Source: Lachnospiraceae bacterium UBA3641
GTDB taxonomy: Bacteria; Bacillota; Clostridia; Lachnospirales; Lachnospiraceae
Assembly: GCA_002373875.1 (NCBI GenBank)
Contig: DFKQ01000019.1
Location: forward strand, 1-18,592
Length of the DNA: 18,592 nt
Direction of reading: 5' to 3'
The translations under genes were made by a program, and so were the position numbers. Below are positions 7,960-13,121 of the stretch, piece by piece (the stretch's first letter is position 1; each line of letters opens with the position of its first letter). The notes under the pieces were generated by a model. The model was given only the letters and a program-made list of their open reading frames with translations. It was not told where the DNA came from and did no database searches.

Positions 7960-9105
7960 ATGGAATACAGAACACTGGGTAAAACAGGACTTAAGGTAAG
8001 TGAAATAGGATTTGGCGGCGAATGGCTGGAGAGACATGATGAAGCGGAATCCGTCGAACTTCTTAAATACGCTCATGAAAAGGAGATAAATATTGTTGAC
8101 TGCTGGATGCCCGATCCCAAATCAAGGGATATAATCGGCAGGGCCATGGAAGGATGCCGCGATTCATGGTATGTACAGGGACATATCGGTTCCACTTATC
8201 AGAACGGCCAGTATGTAAGGACAAGAGATATGAAGTTCGTCCGTCCTGCCTTTGAAGACCTCCTTGAGAGGTTTCACTCTGATTATATCGACCTTGGAAT
8301 GATCCATTATATCGATTCCATGGAAGACTGGAACAACGCTATGAATGGCGATTTTATCAAATATGTCCATGAACTCCATGATAAGGGTACGATAAGGCAC
8401 ATCGGTCTGTCCACACACAATCCCGTGATCGGCAAGCTGGCAGTTCAGACAGGCTTTATTGAAATGATCCTTTTCAGCATCAATCCCGCATTTGACATGA
8501 GACCCGCAACGGAAGATCTTGACTCCATGTTCGGAGGTTATGACAAAGATGAGTTATCGGGAATAGACCCTGACAGGGCTGAATTCTACCAGATGTGTGA
8601 GCGTGAAAATGTCGGTCTCACAGTAATGAAGGGCTTCTTCGGCGGCGCCCTCCTTGATAAGGAGCGGTCGCCCTTTGGTGTGGCATTTACCCCGGTTCAG
8701 CTCATTCACTATTCCCTTACACGACCCGGGGTATCATCCATCCTGTGCGGATATGATACAAAGGAACAGGTAGATGAAGCGGTCTCATACGAGACCGCCT
8801 CAGATGATGAGAAGGATTATGCCTCCGTAATCGCAGGCGCTCCCTTACATTCCTATACCGGACAGTGTACCTACTGCGGTCACTGCAAGCCCTGTCCCGT
8901 TGATATCGATATTGCCATGGTCAATAAGTTCTATGATCTTGCGACCGCTCAGAACAGTGTTCCCGAAAGTGTACGGGAGCATTATAAGTCACTGAAGCAC
9001 ACCGCATCCGAATGTATAGGTTGTAAGGGCTGCGAGAGCAGATGTCCTTTTGATGTTAAGATCGCAGACCGCATGAAGAAGACAGCAGCCTTGTTTTCCT
9101 TCTGA
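7960..9105 (+). CDS. aldo/keto reductase family protein with C-terminal 2x[4Fe-4S] ferredoxin domain
   Basis: Probable cytoplasmic redox enzyme of the ferredoxin-fused AKR family common in clostridia; the substrate is unknown. The barrel starts with the usual EYRTLGKTGLKVSEIGFGG and runs to about residue 280. Asp47 (NIVDCW) and His116 (GMIHY) of the AKR tetrad are kept. The positions that normally carry the catalytic Tyr (near 52, PDPKS) and Lys (YVQGH, near 75) do not. The tail binds two clusters: Cys303/306/309/312 (CTYCGHCKPCP) and Cys352/355/358/362 (CIGCKGCESRCP). The NADPH-dependent carbonyl reductase mechanism may therefore not apply, and electron transfer through the clusters is more likely. 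The start has AAAGGAG 6 nt upstream. It diverges from the transporter across 210 bp with no clear promoter identified for this gene. Confidence 0.9.
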   Translation: MEYRTLGKTGLKVSEIGFGGEWLERHDEAESVELLKYAHEKEINIVDCWMPDPKSRDIIGRAMEGCRDSWYVQGHIGSTYQNGQYVRTRDMKFVRPAFEDLLERFHSDYIDLGMIHYIDSMEDWNNAMNGDFIKYVHELHDKGTIRHIGLSTHNPVIGKLAVQTGFIEMILFSINPAFDMRPATEDLDSMFGGYDKDELSGIDPDRAEFYQMCERENVGLTVMKGFFGGALLDKERSPFGVAFTPVQLIHYSLTRPGVSSILCGYDTKEQVDEAVSYETASDDEKDYASVIAGAPLHSYTGQCTYCGHCKPCPVDIDIAMVNKFYDLATAQNSVPESVREHYKSLKHTASECIGCKGCESRCPFDVKIADRMKKTAALFSF

Positions 9106-9122
9106 ATACCGGCGGCTTACTA

Positions 9123-9231
9123 CATTCCTGCTTCATGGCCGGTATAACGATTCTTAAATACCCGGACCGTATTCTCGCCTGCCTAAGTCCAGCTATTTCA
9201 CGAACGTTATACCAGTCACGAAGCAGGGAAC
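9123..9231. repeat. 109-nt imperfect inverted repeat at a convergent gene junction
   Basis: The arms 9123-9149 and 9205-9231 are 27 nt each, with 21 of 27 positions complementary. The inner nine (GGTATAACG/CGTTATACC) and the block CCTGCTTC/GAAGCAGG are perfect. The spacer is 55 nt. The right arm covers the last codons and stop of the condensation-fold gene. A separate 8-bp repeat ATACCGGC/GCCGGTAT (9106-9145) overlaps the left arm. There is no U tract. It could be a two-way transcript-end hairpin or a MITE remnant. Confidence 0.55.
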
Positions 9232-10493
9232 TCGATCTTAGGAAGATATCTTGTTTTAATATCCGATACCTTGTACGGAATCTTCTCACCGTCAAGTACC
9301 TCAAGGAACCTCTGCAGAGGTTCCCTGTTTTTATCCACAACCTGGAAGCATATATTGAACCTGTCCTTTAACGCATTAACTTCGAGCATCAGATCACCGT
9401 CGGTTATGTTGTACATACTCCGTATATGCTTCTCCATACCTCCAAGATCCATCTGTCCCACATAGCTTACAGTATAGACATCTCGCGGATCATTTCTGTA
9501 GGTGCTGTTCACGGAAGCGTATTTCTTCTTTTCCTTAAGCGTTGGCTGCTCATCTATTCCATTATGCGCCTTGACAGCCCTGCGGAAGCGCTCAATGCTT
9601 AACTCCGGCTGATTCTGCCTGATCACGGCACCTCTCGCACGCTGATTGAGCTTAGATATCGGTTCATCCTTCATATCCCACTCATATCGTATGTGGATAA
9701 AGCGCACAAAATCACGGTATGAGCCCGATGCACCTAAGTCATCCCTGTAATCGGCTGCCAGCCTGCCGGAAATGAAGGTACCCTCCTTCTCCTTAAGGAA
9801 TCTTGTCATGGCCTTATACATCATTGCAATAAGGATGGTATTGGGACTGCCGTCTATTTTCACTGCATAATCCATGAATTCCCTGGACGGGATCTCAATC
9901 TCATAATAATAATTGTTCGATGCAAAGGGATTGAACATGAATTTCAAGGTCCTGCCGAGAGCGAGATTGCTGTTGCCGCCTTCATACCGGTATATCGGTT
10001 CATCTGCCGGAAGCGATGCCGCATCGGGATAATACATCTCAGCCTCAGTGACCGGCGTTCCCGGAAGCTTTATATCCCGTGGTGCTTCCAGGTCACCGTA
10101 CTTCCTGCACAAATACAGATAAAGGGTGGTCTTGATCCAGAACATCACCCCGAACCCGCCGCAAACAGAATGGGCACAGTTAAACCAAATCGTATCATCC
10201 CTGTAGGATAAATAAAACAGATGTTTATTCACTTCACCACTGCCAAGCACACGTCTTCTGCCTTCCTCGGGTAAGACGGGAAGAGGTCTGTCATTCGGAA
10301 TAAGGGAGTAATTCCCACCCTCATCAATTCCGATCTGTACGCTGTAATACGGATACCGGCTAAATGCCTCACGTGCTGTCTCCGTAAGCATCGGTATGTC
10401 TATCGCCTCATCGAGGCGAACCTTGATCCTCATGGTGAATGATACCTTATTCATGTACTCATACAATAAATAGATATCGGGATTATGTGTCAT
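9216..10493 (-). CDS. condensation/acyltransferase-fold protein of unknown function
   Basis: I cannot name a substrate. The 425 residues look like the chloramphenicol-acetyltransferase/NRPS condensation fold. The N-terminal half has a strand-helix pattern (SFTMRIKVRLDEAIDIPML, then AREAFSRYPYYSVQI). The motif NCAHSVCGGFG has its His at 108 where the family has HHxxxDG. The usual Asp is replaced by Gly112, while the following Gly is kept. The C-terminal half has the matching SYVGQMDLGGMEKHIRSMY block, like the second lobe of alcohol acetyltransferase-type proteins. No carrier or adenylation domain is nearby. I start at 10493 because GGAGG lies 8 nt upstream; an in-frame extension to 10601 would be translated from a palindromic repeat and is rejected. 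Confidence 0.65.
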   Translation of the reverse strand: MTHNPDIYLLYEYMNKVSFTMRIKVRLDEAIDIPMLTETAREAFSRYPYYSVQIGIDEGGNYSLIPNDRPLPVLPEEGRRRVLGSGEVNKHLFYLSYRDDTIWFNCAHSVCGGFGVMFWIKTTLYLYLCRKYGDLEAPRDIKLPGTPVTEAEMYYPDAASLPADEPIYRYEGGNSNLALGRTLKFMFNPFASNNYYYEIEIPSREFMDYAVKIDGSPNTILIAMMYKAMTRFLKEKEGTFISGRLAADYRDDLGASGSYRDFVRFIHIRYEWDMKDEPISKLNQRARGAVIRQNQPELSIERFRRAVKAHNGIDEQPTLKEKKKYASVNSTYRNDPRDVYTVSYVGQMDLGGMEKHIRSMYNITDGDLMLEVNALKDRFNICFQVVDKNREPLQRFLEVLDGEKIPYKVSDIKTRYLPKIEFPAS

Positions 10494-10515
10494 AGTGTGA
10501 TCCTCCTTCATAAAT

Positions 10516-10545
10516 GTTATAGTGAACGAATTTAATTCGTTCACT
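10516..10545 (-). promoter_or_regulatory. palindromic operator-like site next to a -10 box
   Basis: The near-perfect odd palindrome GTGAACGAAT-TTA-ATTCGTTCAC (10522-10544; extendable by A/T to 10521-10545) abuts a minus-strand TATAAC (10516-10521). Transcription from this -10 would start about 16 nt before the ATG at 10493. A regulator bound here would cover the -35 to -10 interval. It could be a TetR- or LacI-type operator, but the regulator is unknown. Confidence 0.45.
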
Positions 10546-10641
10546 TTGCGCCGATTGCGAGGCATCGCAGATGCCCTTCCCATCGCAATCGTGTGCATCA
10601 ATTTATTATAGTAAACGAAATTATTTATTTCGTTTACTATA
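10518..10641. repeat. 124-bp MITE-like compound palindromic element
   Basis: The ends TATAGTGAACGAA and TTCGTTTACTATA form 13-bp terminal inverted repeats with one mismatch. Each end is itself half of a palindrome. The left one is at 10521-10545. The right one is at 10607-10641, with 15-bp perfect arms and a 5-nt loop. Between them a third hairpin, CGATTGCGA/TCGCAATCG (10552-10591), encloses GGCATC/GATGCC (10561-10575). The right palindrome overlaps a minus-strand TATAAT (10605-10610), matching the layout of the left palindrome. ATTTATTATAG is repeated directly at 10601-10611 and 10643-10653. It is either a small mobile repeat or a duplicated operator/promoter. Confidence 0.6.
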
Positions 10642-10687
10642 GATTTATTATAGCATCACACTAAAAACGAGGGCAAGAATCAAGGGC

Positions 10688-10714
10688 GAGTCACGGGGAC
10701 AGGTTCCGTGACTC
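10688..10714. repeat. GGGGACA-core hairpin at the end of the DUF554 gene
   Basis: GAGTCACGG and CCGTGACTC (9-bp perfect arms) enclose GGACAGGTT. The right arm overlaps the DUF554 stop codon (10713-10715). On the minus strand no U run follows at once, so it is a poor intrinsic terminator. Its GGGGACAGG core also occurs in the hairpin at 159-191, and GGGGACA recurs in the palindromes inside the DUF1016 gene, suggesting a dispersed palindromic repeat family. Confidence 0.55.
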
Positions 10715-11438
10715 AAAATGACCAGGGTAAATATGCAGCAATTACCGCAAATACCACAGCCGGAAGCATATTAGCCACACGGATCGTCCTGCTCCAAATA
10801 AGGTTTATACCGACGCAGAATATCAACACGGAACCGATCAACGACAGATAGGCTATTGCCATATCTGTCATTATCGGAGAAATCAGCCTTGCGAACAATG
10901 TTATGATCCCTTCAAAGGCGAAAACAGGTATTGCGGAGAAAACGCACCCTTTGCCAAGTGACGAAGTCATTACGGCGATGATGATCAGATCCAGTACCGA
11001 TTTTACGGCAAGTATTGAATTATCACCCGTTATTCCGTCCCGGATAGCACCTACGATGGCCATAGCTCCGATGCATACCGTAAGCGAGGCACTGACAAAA
11101 GCGTTTACGAACTCCTTATCTTTGCTGTTTCCGGTCTTTTTCTTCAGCCACTCCCCGAACCTCTCAAATCCCTTTTCGACCCCGATAAGCTCTCCGGTCA
11201 TAGTGCCGACTGCAAGACATAATACTACCAACATCGACTTACCGCTTACGATATTATCGCCGTCAATATGCAACATACCCTGCATTGCTCCTGCTATGGC
11301 AATAAACATCACGCTGATGCCGCACGCCTTATTTATGGCCGTCTGTTGTTCCTTCGTAAACAGTTTGCCGGTAAAACGGCCGATCATCCCTCCCAAGATA
11401 ATAGCCACCGTGTTGATTACAGTTCCTGATCCTACCAT
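10713..11438 (-). CDS. DUF554 family integral membrane protein
   Basis: Polytopic membrane protein of the DUF554 (YdfK-like) family; function unknown, sometimes proposed to be transport-related. The 241 residues match the family. The start GSGTVINTVAIILGGMIGR is characteristic, with several hydrophobic helices after it. One soluble stretch (about 80-105) is rich in Lys and Glu (GVEKGFERFGEWLKKKTGN). The glycine-rich pattern is kept, with no sign of truncation. The ribosome binding site AAGGA is 9 nt before the ATG. A clear promoter lies upstream, and the gene diverges from the PilZ gene. It probably stands alone as a transcript, since a 219-bp repeat-rich gap separates it from the next minus-strand gene. 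Confidence 0.85.
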   Translation of the reverse strand: MVGSGTVINTVAIILGGMIGRFTGKLFTKEQQTAINKACGISVMFIAIAGAMQGMLHIDGDNIVSGKSMLVVLCLAVGTMTGELIGVEKGFERFGEWLKKKTGNSKDKEFVNAFVSASLTVCIGAMAIVGAIRDGITGDNSILAVKSVLDLIIIAVMTSSLGKGCVFSAIPVFAFEGIITLFARLISPIMTDMAIAYLSLIGSVLIFCVGINLIWSRTIRVANMLPAVVFAVIAAYLPWSF

Positions 11439-11475
11439 GATATTTGATCCTTAAATATATTTGAAAACAATGCAG

Positions 11476-11491
11476 AATCATTATAATGATT
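11476..11491. promoter_or_regulatory. 16-bp perfect palindrome over the DUF554 -10 box, Fur/PerR-like
   Basis: AATCATTATAATGATT is a perfect palindrome covering the -10 of the DUF554 promoter. Overlapping it, TTATAAT-G-ATTTTAC (11481-11495) matches 12 of 14 defined positions of a PerR-type 7-1-7 box. This AT-rich match may be chance. Confidence 0.25.
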
Positions 11492-11508
11492 TTACATTAT
11501 TTCCTCAA
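11480..11508 (-). promoter_or_regulatory. sigma-A type promoter of the DUF554 gene
   Basis: On the minus strand, -35 TTGAGG (11503-11508) and -10 TATAAT (11480-11485) are spaced 17 bp apart. The start site would be near 11473, giving a 35-nt leader. Confidence 0.7.
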
Positions 11509-11529
11509 TGGCTTATGATGACATTGGCG

Positions 11530-11535
11530 TATAAT
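11530..11535 (+). promoter_or_regulatory. -10 box upstream of the PilZ gene
   Basis: TATAAT lies at 11530-11535 without a convincing -35. Transcription would begin close to 11542. That leaves only about 6 nt before the ATG at 11548, or about 60 nt before the ATG at 11603. Confidence 0.35.
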
Positions 11536-11602
11536 GAGCGGTTTGAAATGAAATCCTTATCAAAAACTGGACATATTCCGCGACAACAAGTATGATGTTA
11601 CC

Positions 11603-12268
11603 ATGTATATTGATGAGATTCCCGCAAATTCAAAAATCACTATCGAGTTTAATTACGTTACTAAGGCAACCAAGCTTGAAACCACTGTTAAGAAGGCAGG
11701 TACGACAGGCAAGGCAGGTAAATGTATCATTGCCGAAGTTGCAAGAGTTGATAACAAGATAGTCAATATCAACAACTTCCGCGGTAAGATATCTGTGAGA
11801 TTTCTGGGACCGGGTGCCAAAAGATTTGAGGTATGGAAACAGGTTCAGGTCAAGTACGACCGGATCAATAAGGAATATGTTATCTCCACACCCAAGGCAA
11901 GTGAGAAGCATGAACGCAGGTCATCGCCGCGCATTCCCATCGGCCTTGGTGCAACAGTTCAGATCGAAGGTGACGGAAGAAGGCATAACTGTACGATCCG
12001 CGACATCTCCAAAACCGGTATTGGTCTACGCATGGAACCTCTGGATTTTAACCCGATAGGCTTGCGTTTTGACATAACCTTTACGGATAAGGCAGAATTC
12101 GTAACCTTTACCGTAAAGAGCAGATGCGTAAGGGAGGTAAATACCGATAACAGCGTAAAGATATACGGATGTACCATTAAGATAACCCAAGACCTGCTCG
12201 CTTACATTCAGAAGAAAAAAGTTAAATATAGCAGTACCCTTAAAAATGCGCAACCCTCTGATCAGTAA
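11603..12268 (+). CDS. PilZ domain protein, probable c-di-GMP receptor; start uncertain
   Basis: Likely cytoplasmic cyclic-di-GMP effector. The 221 residues contain an N-terminal beta-rich domain of the YcgR-like kind (about 1-95). The PilZ domain follows (about 100-205) with the ligand motifs RRSSPR and DISKTGIG; the RxxxR and D/NxSxxG elements are intact. The start is doubtful. No ribosome binding site precedes 11603, and the same frame stays open upstream and reads like protein (KLDIFRDNKYDVT) back to a TGA near 11549. An ATG at 11548 lies in a different frame. Removing one A from the five-A run at 11562-11566 would join them into a protein 18 residues longer. Either a sequencing indel or a real frameshift has altered the N terminus. 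It converges with the PIN/partner remnant. Confidence 0.8.
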   Translation: MYIDEIPANSKITIEFNYVTKATKLETTVKKAGTTGKAGKCIIAEVARVDNKIVNINNFRGKISVRFLGPGAKRFEVWKQVQVKYDRINKEYVISTPKASEKHERRSSPRIPIGLGATVQIEGDGRRHNCTIRDISKTGIGLRMEPLDFNPIGLRFDITFTDKAEFVTFTVKSRCVREVNTDNSVKIYGCTIKITQDLLAYIQKKKVKYSSTLKNAQPSDQ

Positions 12269-12269
12269 T

Positions 12270-12479
12270 TTAACAGACGGGACTCGAACTGAGTTTGATG
12301 CCCTCAAACCCGCTCAGAAAGGAGGTTTGCGGACAATTGCTCTGACGCCATTTAGTATAATCAAATGGTTCTCGATTCATCAAGGCTACAAACCTTTCCG
12401 CATCAACATATCCCAGATTCTTTATTAAAATTTCCATTCCTTCCCACTTAAGGGCTGTATCAGTTCTATGGTCAATCAT
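12270..12479 (-). pseudogene. partner (antitoxin-like) gene of a PIN module, altered C terminus
   Basis: The 69 residues resemble small proteins found beside PIN toxins in clostridia. EGMEILIKNLGYVDAERF and LMNREPFDYTKWRQ are the recognisable part. After Trp-Arg-Gln the sequence no longer looks like the family, which usually continues with a helical, charged tail. It instead runs into Cys/Ser-rich residues, so the 3' end seems replaced or frameshifted. I start at 12479 because GGAGG lies 9 nt upstream; this start overlaps the stop of the PIN fragment by 8 bases. Family assignment is from memory of motifs and is moderate. If the intact part suffices, it may still be expressed. Confidence 0.45.
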
Positions 12480-12696
12480 TTGTTTCATCCTCCTGTTCTG
12501 AAATGAAAGCAACCGGATCTAAAATTCTAATACCATCAACCTCATAATTTAGAAGCTTTCGATCTGTTGTAATGAAATATTCACAATCGGCATTCACAGC
12601 ACATGAGATATGTAGTGCGTCATATGTCTTTATTCCCTTTCCCTTGAGTTCTTCATCATATCTTATTATCTCTTCATTTTGTCGGATCATACCCAA
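12472..12696 (-). pseudogene. PIN-domain toxin, N-terminally truncated remnant
   Basis: The fragment matches the C-terminal half of PIN-domain ribonucleases: GIKTYDALHISCAVNADCEYFITTDRKLLNY, then RILDPVAF. These carry the conserved acidic residues of KTYDALH and TTD. About 70 N-terminal residues, including the first catalytic Asp, are missing. The frame is closed by a TAA just upstream (near 12707), and possible starts are TTG 12696 or ATG 12690 with no good ribosome binding site. The break lies inside the 3' end of the upstream gene (12674-13075), so a deletion probably joined the two. It should be inactive as a nuclease. Confidence 0.7.
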
Positions 12697-13075
12697 TATG
12701 GCTTTTTAAAATCTTACAGTCCTCCTTATATAGCTTTATTGCATCATCGCTTAGTTCTCCTTCAGCGGTCATATCATATCCCAAAGAATGCACACGATCT
12801 ATTGCTTCGCTACACCTTTCTTCAATTTCAAGATTTTTTTCTATCCAGTAATGAGGATCTCCTTTCAGTTGTTTCCTAAGATACTGGTTCAATTTTGTAT
12901 GTATAGCATTATTATGATATGTATGAGTAACCTCTATACCTCTACCATTAGCATACTTAAGATCCGGCATGCTTTTACTAGAATTATCATCACAGTAATC
13001 TTCGGCTATCTGTATCCCTATGGATTTAAGGATTTTTATCGCTTCACTTTCCCCCTGCTTTCTTTTTATCTGCAT
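12674..13075 (-). CDS. hypothetical protein with a weak PD-(D/E)XK-like motif
   Basis: I do not recognise the family. The 133-residue protein has an N-terminal basic helix. A segment SMPDLKYANGRGIEVTHT (35-52) then recalls the PD...E-x-K core of restriction-type nucleases, with Asp38 and Glu48, but Thr50 stands where Lys is expected. The rest is helical and charged (IEKNLEIEERCSEAIDRVHSLG). Its ATG has AAGGA 5 nt upstream, and it lies 46 bp behind hsdR on the same strand, so it is probably co-transcribed with it. The last residues (about 125-133) overlap the truncated PIN gene, and the true C terminus may have been lost in the same deletion. A role in restriction or self/non-self recognition is only guilt by association. 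Confidence 0.6.
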   Translation of the reverse strand: MQIKRKQGESEAIKILKSIGIQIAEDYCDDNSSKSMPDLKYANGRGIEVTHTYHNNAIHTKLNQYLRKQLKGDPHYWIEKNLEIEERCSEAIDRVHSLGYDMTAEGELSDDAIKLYKEDCKILKSHIGYDPTK

Positions 13076-13121
13076 TCTTATCCTTTATTTATCACAAATC
13101 ACTCTTCCAAACTTTTACATA

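Noticed and set aside
10494..10601. N-terminal extension of the condensation-fold protein
   Set aside because: The 36 extra residues would be encoded by the palindromic element, while a good GGAGG lies 8 nt before the ATG at 10493.
10688..10714. Intrinsic terminator of DUF554
   Set aside because: The hairpin is strong but overlaps the stop codon and lacks a following U run on the minus strand. It was kept as a repeat instead.
12272..12289. tRNA 3'-end-like sequence on the minus strand (GTTCGAGTCCCGTCTGTT)
   Set aside because: The T-stem partner does not pair, and no anticodon arm or acceptor 5' strand is found upstream. It is at best a remnant, so no tRNA or attachment site is called.
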